DNA of 31,619 nt from a virus: the IMG/VR virus record IMGVR_UViG_3300033145_001214, positions 1 through 31,619 of that record. One strand, 5' to 3'. A program made the position numbers and the translations under genes. The first letter of the stretch is position 1. Each line of letters begins with the position of its first letter. A model generated the notes under the pieces. The model ran no database searches, was not told the DNA's origin, and worked only from the letters and a program-made list of their open reading frames with translations. This document shows positions 7,127 to 14,771 of the stretch, one piece after another.

Positions 7127-7307
7127 ACTTAAATATAATAAATTGTAACTTAATAGTTTTCATTTTTTTGACTCTAGGTCTTTTTAGAATACAGAGAACC
7201 AGAACTTGGATTTCAAACATAGTACCCAGCGATAATAAAATTATCTATATTCTTTAAAAAATAATTTAAGAACTATTTCGCCAAAGTTCCAGTTATCTAT
7301 ATTCTAT
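7104..7307 (-). ncRNA. Possible ~200-nt small RNA or attenuated leader
   Basis: Between a good sigma70-like promoter (7314-7341) and a terminator-like hairpin (7096-7126) there is no credible reading frame. The stretch could be an independent small RNA, or a leader whose terminator controls readthrough into the prohibitin/Ubl operon. Ends are inferred from promoter and terminator only. Confidence 0.4.
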
Positions 7308-7313
7308 ATTCTT

Positions 7314-7341
7314 ATTATATACATAGATATTTTTATGTCAA
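7314..7341 (-). promoter_or_regulatory. Consensus sigma70-like promoter
   Basis: TTGACA (7341-7336), a 16-nt spacer and TATAAT (7319-7314), both perfect hexamers. The -35 overlaps the end of the 62-residue gene. The start point would be near 7307. Confidence 0.7.
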
Positions 7342-7521
7342 CCCCCTTACCTGTGGATAACTTATTCGATATTTTTTCTTAGATTTATTTCTGCATATTA
7401 GATAGTATGGACAATGAAAATTACATTGTATTGTATTATATGGAAACTTATTTGTTGACAATTGAAATTCTTTTGGACGACAGTCTAGTCTTTTTTTAGT
7501 TTTTCTCCATGGATAACCCAT
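7333..7521 (-). CDS. Small Cys-rich hypothetical protein, 62 residues
   Basis: A basic protein with Cys at CRPK and CNFHCPYYLIC, possibly metal-binding. Unlike most genes here it has a strong Shine-Dalgarno GGAGG (7532-7536) 10 nt before the ATG, and a promoter at 7566-7594. Family unknown. Confidence 0.55.
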   Translation of the reverse strand: MGYPWRKTKKRLDCRPKEFQLSTNKFPYNTIQCNFHCPYYLICRNKSKKKYRISYPQVRGLT

Positions 7522-7565
7522 TTTATTAATTCCTCCAAAAATTATCTTTATCGACTTTATTTGTT

Positions 7566-7594
7566 ATAATATTCAATTGTTATATTTTTGTCAA
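7566..7594 (-). promoter_or_regulatory. Sigma70-like promoter
   Basis: TTGACA (7594-7589), a 17-nt spacer and TATTAT (7571-7566), upstream of the 62-residue gene and overlapping the end of the gene before it. Confidence 0.6.
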
Positions 7595-7824
7595 CCCCTT
7601 TTTCCATAGAGTTGAATTTGTTTAAGTTTATTCTTTTCTCTTTCTCTTATATAATACCCTCTTTCTTGTAATTTTTTACATGTTGCTCCACCACCTCTTT
7701 TATTCCCAGATATAAAATAATGCTCAAGACAACAATACCATTTTTTTTGTTTTGGACGATTTGGTCTTTGGTATGCAGGAAATTCTTCACCGCAATATGA
7801 ACATTTAGCAGTAAAACGAGGCAT
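7591..7824 (-). CDS. Small zinc-finger protein, 77 residues
   Basis: N-terminal CSYCGEEF followed by YCCLEH gives a C2-C(H/C) treble-clef-like cluster (about residues 9-34), resembling the zinc finger at the start of phage HNH proteins but without an HNH core. The rest is basic and helical. It starts 1 nt after the HAD-like gene stop, so it belongs to that transcript. It could be a remnant of an HNH endonuclease or a small DNA/RNA-binding protein. Confidence 0.55.
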   Translation of the reverse strand: MPRFTAKCSYCGEEFPAYQRPNRPKQKKWYCCLEHYFISGNKRGGGATCKKLQERGYYIREREKNKLKQIQLYGKRG

Positions 7825-7825
7825 A

Positions 7826-8161
7826 TTATTTCATTTTTAAAAATTCATCTGGCCTGACTGTTTTATCATCTATATATAAATCAGCAGGCATTTTTTCCAT
7901 AACTAAACTATGATACCATACCCTATGTTTCATTAACCATGCTGTGGTGTGTGGTCTATATATCTCTTTTCGTGCTGTATGGATATGAATATGATGTCCC
8001 TTAAAATACATTTCCTTAACTTTGGCAATAATATCTTTTTTTGGCAATGGTTCACCTTCGCCCCAAAATTCTCCTTCACATAATGTTCCATCAAGGTCAA
8101 CTGCTATTAGTGAACATTCTTTGACTTTATTTTTAACTATATTTGGTATATTTTTTTTCAT
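7826..8161 (-). CDS. HAD-superfamily phosphatase-like protein
   Basis: A 111-residue protein with motif I LIAVDLDGTLCEG (about residues 18-30; nucleophile and acid/base Asp in DLDGT), motif II as HTARKE (about 60-65; Thr) and YIDDKTV (about 97-103; Asp pair). This is a capless, minimal HAD fold like many short phage phosphatases. The substrate is not visible; nucleotide or sugar phosphates are typical. The start overlaps the upstream cytosine methyltransferase stop as ATGA. Confidence 0.8.
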   Translation of the reverse strand: MKKNIPNIVKNKVKECSLIAVDLDGTLCEGEFWGEGEPLPKKDIIAKVKEMYFKGHHIHIHTARKEIYRPHTTAWLMKHRVWYHSLVMEKMPADLYIDDKTVRPDEFLKMK

Positions 8162-8829
8162 AATAATGTTTTTTGTTTTATGTTTGATTTATATTGTTCA
8201 AATAATGGTTTCTGTTTATTTTCTCCCAAAGCACATTCTAAAATATGAAGTCCTGTTTCTGGTTCAACACAATTCCTCAAAACAGTTCTTTTATTTATCC
8301 TCTTATATTTATCTAAATCAAATCCTTTTCTGTTTTGTAGTGTTTCTATTGTACCATAATGGTCTCTATTTTCTTTTTTGATTGGTGGTATTAAGAAATT
8401 TGCCCAGAAATAATGTTTATTTATTTCTTGTGGTGGTATTAATGGCTTATAATATCCAATAACATTTTCAACTACATATTTACCCTTAAAATAATGTTGC
8501 AAGAATAGAATTTCTTCATAAAGTTTCATATCTGGATACAAGGGTTTTTGTGGATATTTTTCCCTTCCCATTGCTACAAATCTAACTCGTGAATGGGAAG
8601 GGCACGGAGGACTATTCCAGATAAAATCATATTCATTATAATGTTTTAATAAATATTCATGGGCATCTATAATTATAACTTTGTCGTTTGGAAAAAAGTC
8701 TTGATAAATTTTTGCTATTTCTTTGTTATTTTCTATTGCAGTTATTTGGTGAAAGTTTCCCCAGTATTTACGATTTCCCCCGATTCCGCAATAACAATTT
8801 AGGATAGAAAATTTCTTTTTTGTCTGCAT
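8158..8829 (-). CDS. DNA (cytosine-5) methyltransferase, short phage form
   Basis: A 223-residue protein with motif I CYCGIGGNRKYW (about residues 12-23), motif IV SPPCPSHSR (catalytic Cys, about 74-82) and motif VI VVENVIGYY (about 119-127). Canonical C5 methyltransferases are 300-400 residues with a target-recognition domain and motifs IX-X; here the C-terminal part is short, ending in NRKGFDLDKYKRINKR and CVEPETGLHIL. The form resembles short phage C5 enzymes. The stop overlaps the HAD start (ATGA). It ends KQKTLL, similar to the tails of neighbouring N4/N6 enzymes. Confidence 0.82.
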   Translation of the reverse strand: MQTKKKFSILNCYCGIGGNRKYWGNFHQITAIENNKEIAKIYQDFFPNDKVIIIDAHEYLLKHYNEYDFIWNSPPCPSHSRVRFVAMGREKYPQKPLYPDMKLYEEILFLQHYFKGKYVVENVIGYYKPLIPPQEINKHYFWANFLIPPIKKENRDHYGTIETLQNRKGFDLDKYKRINKRTVLRNCVEPETGLHILECALGENKQKPLFEQYKSNIKQKTLL

Positions 8830-8833
8830 ATTT

Positions 8834-9502
8834 TTATAATAATGGTTGTTGTTTTAATCTTTCTAATGATATTTTATGGTAATTAGGGGAGATTTCGATT
8901 CCAATAAATCTCCTATGAAGATTTTGTGCTGCTAATGCAGTTGAACCCGAACCAGAAAATAAGTCAAGTATAATATCGTTGGGATTGCTTGATGCTAATA
9001 TCAATTTTTCTATCAATGGAACAGGTTTTTGTGCTACGTGATATCGCCCTCTAAATGGTGGCTGGTCAGCAAAGTAATCAGTATTTCTTATATCGTGAAA
9101 TGGATTAAAAATAAACTCATCCGAATATGTTTTCCATAAAATCAATTCAGTAAAATTCTCCCATCGTCTTGTGAGTTTCATCATTCTGGCGAATGGTTTT
9201 GTCCAGAATAAGATTTGTCTATGTTCAAAAATCCCAAGCATTTCTTTTAAGAATTTAGGCCACCAAAAAACATATATTTGTCCATCGGGTTTGATAATGC
9301 GGTCGCATTCTTTTAGCCATTTTTGATGGAACTTGATATCAAAATAAGTTTTCTCTTTTACTTTATCAAATATTTTCCCAGCGTTATATGGAGGGTCAGT
9401 GATAATCAAATCTATACTATTTGCTGGTATTTTCTTTAAAAACTTTAAAGAATTATCGCAGAAAACTTTATTTGTAATATTTTTTATTTTATATATTTTC
9501 AT
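8834..9502 (-). CDS. DNA N4/N6 methyltransferase (beta class)
   Basis: 222 residues with DLIITDPPYNAGK (about 30-42) before LFSGSGSTALAAQNLHRRFIGIE (SAM-binding, about 187-209) and a C-terminal ..SLERLKQQPLL. The N-terminus, MKIYKIKNITNKVFC, resembles that of the fragment at 11453-11557. Its ATG overlaps the stop of an orphan methyltransferase tail (9499-9540) as ATGA, which suggests it once followed a complete methyltransferase gene directly. Confidence 0.9.
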   Translation of the reverse strand: MKIYKIKNITNKVFCDNSLKFLKKIPANSIDLIITDPPYNAGKIFDKVKEKTYFDIKFHQKWLKECDRIIKPDGQIYVFWWPKFLKEMLGIFEHRQILFWTKPFARMMKLTRRWENFTELILWKTYSDEFIFNPFHDIRNTDYFADQPPFRGRYHVAQKPVPLIEKLILASSNPNDIILDLFSGSGSTALAAQNLHRRFIGIEISPNYHKISLERLKQQPLL

Positions 9503-9540
9503 AATAATGGTTTCTGTTTAAGACGTTCTTTTGCAATTTT
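9499..9540 (-). pseudogene. Orphan C-terminal tail of a DNA methyltransferase
   Basis: After the HNH stop, the minus strand reads KIAKERLKQKPLL then TGA, with no start. This matches the end of the methyltransferase at 10156-10950 (KIAKQRLKQHPLL) and of the other enzymes here. The TGA overlaps the next ATG. It appears to be the displaced original 3' end of a gene invaded by the HNH at 9539-10117. Confidence 0.75.
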
Positions 9541-10117
9541 AAAAAAATTTTGCCCTAATCCCATAAGTTTTAGTTTTCTTATGACAGGGGACACATAGTG
9601 TTCTTCCATTAGATAATTCATATCTTAGTTCTGGATAATTACAATATGGTTTTATATGATCAGCACAAATTTTAATTCCTTCCTTTTTTAATTCATTAGT
9701 AGTTTTTCCACATTTTTGGCAAGTGAATTTATCTCTTTTCCAAACAGACATTCTCCATTCTTGATATTTTATTCCTCCGTGTTTTGGTCTTTTTTTAAGA
9801 TGATATGTTCTCGGTTTAGTTCCTCTATATTTATTTATTCTTTTTACCCTATCTTTATAATTGAAATCTAAACCACATTGTCTTGAACAAAATTTTTGTT
9901 TGTAATTCTTTTTCTTGGGTATAAAATCTTTTCCACAATTTTTACATTTCAGTATTTGGCATTTTTTACATCTTTTTTGACAACCACCTGTTTGAACAAA
10001 ATTTTTACCACAAATTATACAAATTTTCTTTATATATGGTTTATTTTTTAATCTCCACTTTTTCCAATATTTAGCATTATATTTTTTTCTATATTCTTTT
10101 GTCCATTTAGTGTCCAT
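9539..10117 (-). CDS. HNH homing endonuclease with zinc fingers
   Basis: 192 residues. The N-terminal half holds several CxxC pairs (CIICGKNF, CKKCQ, CKNCGKDF, CSRQC) forming treble-clef zinc fingers. The C-terminal half has EWRMSVWKRDKFTCQKCG, then ADHIKPYCNYPELRYEL and NGRTLCVPCHK, an HNH nuclease core (ADH catalytic region and CxxC zinc pair). It is free-standing, with its own promoter at 10124-10152 whose -10 is 6 nt before the ATG. It sits between an intact methyltransferase and a stranded methyltransferase tail, suggesting invasion of that gene's 3' end. Confidence 0.9.
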   Translation of the reverse strand: MDTKWTKEYRKKYNAKYWKKWRLKNKPYIKKICIICGKNFVQTGGCQKRCKKCQILKCKNCGKDFIPKKKNYKQKFCSRQCGLDFNYKDRVKRINKYRGTKPRTYHLKKRPKHGGIKYQEWRMSVWKRDKFTCQKCGKTTNELKKEGIKICADHIKPYCNYPELRYELSNGRTLCVPCHKKTKTYGIRAKFF

Positions 10118-10123
10118 ATTCTA

Positions 10124-10152
10124 ATCTTATCACATAAGAAAGATTAGGTCAA
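10124..10152 (-). promoter_or_regulatory. Promoter for a leaderless HNH gene
   Basis: TTGACC (10152-10147), a 17-nt spacer and TAAGAT (10129-10124); then TAGAAT and the ATG at 10117. Transcription would begin at the start codon. Confidence 0.65.
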
Positions 10153-10155
10153 TAC

Positions 10156-10950
10156 TTATAATAATGGATGTTGTTTTAAACGTTGTTTTGCGATTTTACA
10201 ATATTCTTCAGACATCTCAATTCCAATAAAATTTCGTTTAAGATTCTGTGCTGCTAATGCAGTTGTTCCACTTCCAAGACAATTATCCAAAACCAAATCT
10301 TTTTCATTTGTATATGTTTTTATTAGGTATTCAAAAAGAGCAATGGGTTTTTGAGTGGGATGTAGTTTATCTTTATCTCTACTAAATTCAATTAAATTAC
10401 TTGGATATCTTTTTCCATTATTAATAGTTGTATGTCCAGAAATATCTTCTCTTCCTCCTTTTCCACCACGGACAACTGCCGAATTATCTCCTTGTTTTCC
10501 AGATTTACAAACATAAGGTTTTCCTTTAGTAAATTGTGGATTATAATTCATATTAGAACCATTTTTTACAAACGAAGTTGCACCATTCCCAAAAACACAA
10601 ATATCTTCTGTTATTTTCAATGGTTGAAATTTTGAATTTAAAAAATTAGTTCCATTATCTTTTTTCCAAATCCAATTATATTTATATAATTTTAAATTAG
10701 AACAAATTAATAAACTTGTAAATGGTTGCTGTGCTGTTAAAACAATAGCCCCATTATCTTTAATCATTCTTTCATATTGCTTCCATAGTTTTTTTATATC
10801 AATACGATTATCCCAATTAGATGGAGTTGTTCCATAGGGGAGATCTGAAATAATTGCATCTATTGATTTATTTGGAATAAATTTCATTAATTCAAGACAG
10901 TCACCTTGATGTATTTCATTTATTTTTAAGTATCCATTTTCCAATATCAT
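10156..10950 (-). CDS. DNA N4/N6 methyltransferase (beta class)
   Basis: 264 residues with a DAIISDLPYGTTPSNWD catalytic motif (about residues 31-47; DLPY instead of DPPY, as in several phage adenine methyltransferases) and LDNCLGSGTTALAAQNLKRNFIGIE (about 223-247). The C-terminus is KIAKQRLKQHPLL. It is flanked on both sides by HNH genes, and beyond those by a methyltransferase N-terminal fragment (11453-11557) and an orphan tail (9499-9540). Either it carries replacement ends, or a whole HNH-methyltransferase-HNH cassette replaced the middle of a resident gene. The start overlaps the HNH stop as ATGA. Confidence 0.9.
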   Translation of the reverse strand: MILENGYLKINEIHQGDCLELMKFIPNKSIDAIISDLPYGTTPSNWDNRIDIKKLWKQYERMIKDNGAIVLTAQQPFTSLLICSNLKLYKYNWIWKKDNGTNFLNSKFQPLKITEDICVFGNGATSFVKNGSNMNYNPQFTKGKPYVCKSGKQGDNSAVVRGGKGGREDISGHTTINNGKRYPSNLIEFSRDKDKLHPTQKPIALFEYLIKTYTNEKDLVLDNCLGSGTTALAAQNLKRNFIGIEMSEEYCKIAKQRLKQHPLL

Positions 10951-11456
10951 AAGTAATAATTTATATGTTTTTTAATTTTAATCCATTTATCTTGATCGAT
11001 ATCTACCTTCGCTCTATTTTCTAGCCAAGATATAAACTGCAAATTATCCAATAACAAACTTCCATTTTTTGATTTCGAAATAATATGGTCAAGAGATGGT
11101 TTAATCCACTTATCACCAGTTTTATTCCATTCATTAAACAAATAATTAAATTTTGTATCTTTATAAAATCTTTCTATGTATGCTTTGTATAATAAGGTAA
11201 TAAAGCCCTTATAATCTCGTTTTCTTTTTATTGCACTATTTAAATATTTTAATTTTTCTATATCATTAAAACTTTTAAGCCATTTTAATGAAACATTGTA
11301 TTTCAGGTGGGCTTTCATATTCTTTAAGCAATGTTCTTTGGTCATTTTCTTTCCATTTGACCATATTGTAATAGCTCCACTACTATACAATTTTTTCATT
11401 GAATGGCTTATATTCTCTCTATGTTTTTTGGTAAATACTCTTAAATTATTTCTCAT
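10947..11456 (-). CDS. HNH homing endonuclease
   Basis: 169 residues from ATG 11456; the frame can be extended two codons to a TTG. An N-terminal KKHRENISHSMKKLYSSG resembles a NUMOD3-type DNA-binding motif. The C-terminal SLDHIISKSKNGSLLLDNL...SWLENRAK is the HNH core (Asp-His-Ile and Asn). The start overlaps the stop of a truncated methyltransferase N-terminus (ATGA), and the stop overlaps the start of a complete methyltransferase (ATGA). It is thus wedged exactly between a broken and an intact copy of the same kind of gene. Confidence 0.82.
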   Translation of the reverse strand: MRNNLRVFTKKHRENISHSMKKLYSSGAITIWSNGKKMTKEHCLKNMKAHLKYNVSLKWLKSFNDIEKLKYLNSAIKRKRDYKGFITLLYKAYIERFYKDTKFNYLFNEWNKTGDKWIKPSLDHIISKSKNGSLLLDNLQFISWLENRAKVDIDQDKWIKIKKHINYYL

Positions 11457-11557
11457 ACACAAAGTATCATATCTATACTCTTGTCTGGTATTCTTATCAT
11501 AAAATCCAAACAGTCAGCACAATAAATTTTATTTACAATATCTTTTATTTTGTACAT
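11453..11557 (-). pseudogene. Truncated N-terminus of a DNA methyltransferase
   Basis: A 34-residue frame beginning MYKIKDIVNKIYCADC and ending PDKSIDMILCV. This matches the first ~34 residues of the methyltransferases at 15679-17307 (MYKIKDIKDKI) and 8834-9502, stopping just before the DPPY motif. The TGA overlaps the following HNH start. It is the stranded 5' end of a methyltransferase gene broken by the HNH insertion. Confidence 0.8.
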
Positions 11558-12216
11558 TTTATTGATTTAATACATTCGGTATATATTTTTTTCCATTCTT
11601 TGTTTGATATATCCTTATTGTATTCCATCCCTCTGGAAATATATTTATACCATCTCACTTCGAATCCCGATTTATAGTGCTTGAAATTTGGTAGTTCAAG
11701 AACACAATCATCAGCGTGTCCATTTTTTCCTTTCTTGTTTTCTTCAAACCATTTCTTAAAATTATCATCGTGTTCACAAGTACAATGAACAGCACAACCA
11801 CTTGGAAATGTCAAGCCAAATTTCTTACAATATTTCTTGTAGACATAATCTTTAATCTTTTCCCTTGCATTATATGATATTTTCTTGGGTGATTCAATGC
11901 AACCGAATTCATCTTCTTTCCAACCATACTTTTCTTTTAGTTCTTTATCAACCAAACTCTGATAGCAATCTTTAGAATGTAGTTCATCGAATTCCATATC
12001 ATCCCACCCGCAACTACAATCGCTCCATTGATACGGAAGCATTTCAAAAACTTTATTTTTATAATCTACACCATATCCATATTGTCCTCCAAGAATTCCT
12101 CCACCCTGCCATTCGTTATCAAATATTATTTCTGTAATATATGCGGTGATATTTACAAGGTCTAAATCTATATTGGTTGATGATGTTGGTGGTGTTATTA
12201 TTTTTATTTTTGTCAT
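11545..12216 (-). CDS. Hypothetical Cys-rich phage protein, 223 residues
   Basis: Not recognised. It contains CSCGWDDMEFDELHSKDC (about 67-84) and CAVHCTCEHDD (about 140-150), two Cys/His clusters likely to bind metal, and a Gly-rich GGGILGGQYGYG segment. The last 12 nt overlap the start of the truncated methyltransferase. Its start lies 4 nt after the remnant end of another methyltransferase. Hydrophilic and probably cytoplasmic. Confidence 0.65.
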   Translation of the reverse strand: MTKIKIITPPTSSTNIDLDLVNITAYITEIIFDNEWQGGGILGGQYGYGVDYKNKVFEMLPYQWSDCSCGWDDMEFDELHSKDCYQSLVDKELKEKYGWKEDEFGCIESPKKISYNAREKIKDYVYKKYCKKFGLTFPSGCAVHCTCEHDDNFKKWFEENKKGKNGHADDCVLELPNFKHYKSGFEVRWYKYISRGMEYNKDISNKEWKKIYTECIKSIKCTK

Positions 12217-12220
12217 ATTT

Positions 12221-12858
12221 TTATAATAATATTTTTTGTCTTAATCTTTGTTTAGATATATTGCAAAATTCTAAATTCTTTTAAGTTCTTGACTTGCTAC
12301 TGCCGTTGTTCCACTGCCAAGAAAAGGGTCACATACTATATCATTTTCATTGGAACTTATTTTTACAAATATTTTACATAATTCTAATGGTTTGCTTGTT
12401 GGGTGAAACCTCATATTATTCTTCCAGTTACTTTGTGGCTTAGAATATCTAAATACATCCACATTTTCACTACCCACAAAACTTGGTTGAAATGTTGGTT
12501 TGCCAAATTTAATATAAAAAATTGGATCATATGTCCACAAAAACATTTTTTTTGTTGGTTTGGCAAGGTTGGGATGGTGCCAAATTAACATTCTATGTGG
12601 TTTAAATATTTTAAATCCTAATGGAATATATTTCTGACCAAAAAATATATATGCTGAACTATTTTCTTTCATTTTGGGCTTTAACATTTTCCACCATTTC
12701 TTTGTAAAACTGTCAATATCAACATCGTCCCATTTTTGAGTAGATTTTAGTACTCCATATGGAGGGTCAGTCAGTAATAAATCAATACTTTTATTTGGTA
12801 TCTTAGGTATTATATTAAAACAATCCCCATGGGTGACTTTATTAAGAAATTTTTTCAT
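12221..12858 (-). pseudogene. DNA methyltransferase with frameshifted/deleted C-terminus
   Basis: The N-terminal 195 residues are a normal beta-class methyltransferase: DLLLTDPPYGVL (about 27-38) and CDPFLGSGTTAVASQELKR (about 174-192). The frame stops at 12271 just where relatives continue NFIGIE. The +1 frame then reads EFCNISKQRLRQKILL to TAA at 12221, a typical tail. About 8-9 residues (FIGIE region) plus the frame are missing, so this is a small deletion, perhaps between short GAATTT repeats. That region contacts SAM, so the enzyme is probably inactive unless the truncated form still folds. Confidence 0.8.
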
Positions 12859-12881
12859 ATTATTTAATCCAAAACTTCCAC

Positions 12882-13337
12882 TTAAAAATATAAATTCGGA
12901 TTACCTTTTTTAGTTAAATTATGACATTTTTTACAAAGCGTTAATCCATTATTTATATTCCAAAATTCTTCACAATTTAATGCTTGTTCTAATGTTATAA
13001 TATTATTTTCTATCATTATTTTAGAAAATTCCTTCAAATGATGAGCTTCAATATATCCCTTTTCCCTGCATTTCTGACAGGTAAAATCATCTCTTGTAAA
13101 TATGTCAGATCGCCATTGACGATATTTATATGAATCATAAATTCTTTTATTTAAAGTTGTAATATTCCCTCTATAATTCCATCTCATTTCCCCAACATAT
13201 CTACTAATTCTCTTTCTAGTTTTCAACGAATGTTTTTTTCCCAACATACCATAAGTAGGTTTTTGTCCTTTATTCGCTTTACTTATTTTCTTTTTTGTTT
13301 CTTTAGAGTGTTTAAACCCTTTTTTTCTTCCTCTCAT
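12882..13337 (-). CDS. HNH homing endonuclease with NUMOD3-like motifs
   Basis: 151 residues. N-terminal GFKHSKETKKKISKANKG and GKKHSLKTRKRISRY are NUMOD3-type DNA-binding repeats. YRQWRSDIFTRDDFTCQKC, EAHHLKEFSKI and NNGLTLCKKCHNLTKKG form the HNH core. It is closely related to the HNH at 27006-27539. Unusually for this region it has a clear Shine-Dalgarno AAGGAG (13347-13352) 9 nt before the ATG, hinting at transfer from a different genome. Confidence 0.9.
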   Translation of the reverse strand: MRGRKKGFKHSKETKKKISKANKGQKPTYGMLGKKHSLKTRKRISRYVGEMRWNYRGNITTLNKRIYDSYKYRQWRSDIFTRDDFTCQKCREKGYIEAHHLKEFSKIMIENNIITLEQALNCEEFWNINNGLTLCKKCHNLTKKGNPNLYF

Positions 13338-13355
13338 ATTTAATTACTCCTTTTT

Positions 13356-13562
13356 TTATCCGAAGTTCCACCATTTTTTCTTTTTATAGTATTTACAATC
13401 ATTATTTTCATTTATATCTTCACAATATTTACATTTTGTTCTTTTATGATGCTCTTGATAACTATCATATTCCATAGTTTCACAAAACATTCCACATTCA
13501 TCACATCTCCAAGATGAACTTTTATAGAAATATTTACAATTTTCACAATATATCTTTTTCAT
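13356..13562 (-). CDS. Small zinc-ribbon protein, 68 residues
   Basis: From the Met at 13562 the protein reads CENCKYFY, CDECGMFC and CKYCEDIN: three CxxC clusters, a likely zinc-binding protein. The frame is open to an upstream ATG at 13622 that overlaps the previous gene, but homology-like sequence starts at MKKIYCENC. It ends WWNFG; a similar stretch reappears beyond the adjacent HNH gene. Confidence 0.55.
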   Translation of the reverse strand: MKKIYCENCKYFYKSSSWRCDECGMFCETMEYDSYQEHHKRTKCKYCEDINENNDCKYYKKKKWWNFG

Positions 13563-13608
13563 ATTTTTATTATTTTTATTTATTTTATAATCTTCTATAT
13601 GATAGCCA

Positions 13609-13869
13609 TTATTTTTTCTCATTTAATGTTAACCAAAATTGAGCAACTGCTTCTTCTGGACTTTTATATATTGATTGTTGTTTTTTTTGATACCAAATAC
13701 AATAACCACTGCTAGTGCAACATAAATCAAATTGAACATTGCTACATGCTTTTATAAGTTGTGAAAGACTTGGTTGTCCATATAAATACCAATCAAAAGC
13801 ATAAGTATTATCTTCATTTGGAAATTTTGCTCTTTTTAATCGCTGAATTGTATTATAATTATATGTCAT
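13609..13869 (-). CDS. Hypothetical protein, 86 residues
   Basis: Contains FDWYLYGQPSLSQLIKAC and an SPEEAVAQFWLTLN C-terminus, a pattern I associate with small uncharacterised phage proteins. It starts 4 nt after the stop of the next zinc-ribbon gene. No catalytic motif is seen. Confidence 0.5.
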   Translation of the reverse strand: MTYNYNTIQRLKRAKFPNEDNTYAFDWYLYGQPSLSQLIKACSNVQFDLCCTSSGYCIWYQKKQQSIYKSPEEAVAQFWLTLNEKK

Positions 13870-13873
13870 ATTT

Positions 13874-14119
13874 CTACAAATCTGCTATTTTATTTTTCCA
13901 GTTTTTTAACCTTATCCATCCAATAAAACCACAACTACATTCTGTATGTCTCTTAAGTTTCCCATCATCATAAATCTCATATACACTTACACTTTTATTT
14001 GCTTCACATTTTGGGCATTTGAAATAAGCAATGATATGCTTACCATCTATTACATCTATAACTCTTGGAAATTTTGAGTATTTTTTTTGGGGTATATTAT
14101 ACATTTGTTTTGTGCACAT
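13874..14119 (-). CDS. Zinc-ribbon hypothetical protein, 81 residues
   Basis: CPKCEANKS (about 35-43) and ECSCGFIGW (about 60-68) form a CxxC...CxC ribbon. The first ATG lies inside the palindrome at 14113-14126; a second Met six codons on is an alternative start. Unknown role. Confidence 0.5.
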   Translation of the reverse strand: MCTKQMYNIPQKKYSKFPRVIDVIDGKHIIAYFKCPKCEANKSVSVYEIYDDGKLKRHTECSCGFIGWIRLKNWKNKIADL

Positions 14120-14126
14120 TGGTGCA
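14113..14126. repeat. Palindrome TGCACATTGGTGCA, copy 2
   Basis: Exact copy of the element at 298-311, 2 nt after the stop of the gene at 14129-14446 and covering the first ATG of the next gene. Confidence 0.6.
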
Positions 14127-14128
14127 TA

Positions 14129-14446
14129 TTAAAGAAATTTTGCTATATATTTTAATTTGTTCTTTTTTAAAACCATCTGCCTAAGATGATGTTGCCATTT
14201 TTCAATATTTTCTTGTGCCAGTATCTCACTCATTGGAACTAACATTGCATCGCCATCATCCCATTCTTCCCCAAAGAATGATTTAGCGAACCCATGGTCA
14301 AAAATGATTTTCATTGTATCTTGTAAAACAACTCCAAAAGGTATCCCAGTTTTTTCATATTGAAAATGCAATCCCTTATATCCATTTTGTCTTGCTTGTT
14401 TTATTGCTTTTTTTAAGATTTGTTTATCTGATAGTTTTTTTGACAT
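14129..14446 (-). CDS. Hypothetical phage protein, paralogue of 25276-25623
   Basis: 105 residues. It shares KQILKKAI..A..NGY at the start, IIFDHGFAKSFFGEEW in the middle and KWQHHLRQMVL...LKYIAKFL at the end with the gene at 25276-25623 in this window. No catalytic motif is evident; the conserved (H/D)FAK.F(W/F)GE and WQ.HL.QMV strings define the family. Function unknown. Confidence 0.65.
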   Translation of the reverse strand: MSKKLSDKQILKKAIKQARQNGYKGLHFQYEKTGIPFGVVLQDTMKIIFDHGFAKSFFGEEWDDGDAMLVPMSEILAQENIEKWQHHLRQMVLKKNKLKYIAKFL

Positions 14447-14462
14447 ATTTTTTAATATTTTT

Positions 14463-14771
14463 TTATTTTTCCCACATAATTAAAAGCTCTTTTTTCCCAT
14501 TATAGATATCTCTATCCGCATCACATTCATCCACTGTTTTGATTTCAAGTGTTGCATTATCCAACAAAATACTTACAAAGGCATGTTTTTTATTGTCAAT
14601 GTGATGAGTGCGTGTTTGTAGCCCTATCTCATTTAATGCTTTTAAAAGTGGTATTGCTTCTTTATTTGCAACAAATTCACCATTTCCAAAATCAACTATT
14701 TTATATTTTTTATTTAGCTCATGGTGATGATTACAATATTTATATTTATCGGTTGGTTTTTTTATTTTCAT
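14463..14771 (-). CDS. Hypothetical phage protein, ~102 residues
   Basis: Contains FGNGEFVANKEAIPLLKALNEIG followed by TRTHHID and HAFVSILLDNATLEI. It is soluble with no known catalytic signature. The frame is open from an ATG at 14777 that overlaps the radical SAM stop; the Met at 14771 is equally possible. Upstream and downstream spacing suggests one operon. Confidence 0.55.
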   Translation of the reverse strand: MKIKKPTDKYKYCNHHHELNKKYKIVDFGNGEFVANKEAIPLLKALNEIGLQTRTHHIDNKKHAFVSILLDNATLEIKTVDECDADRDIYNGKKELLIMWEK

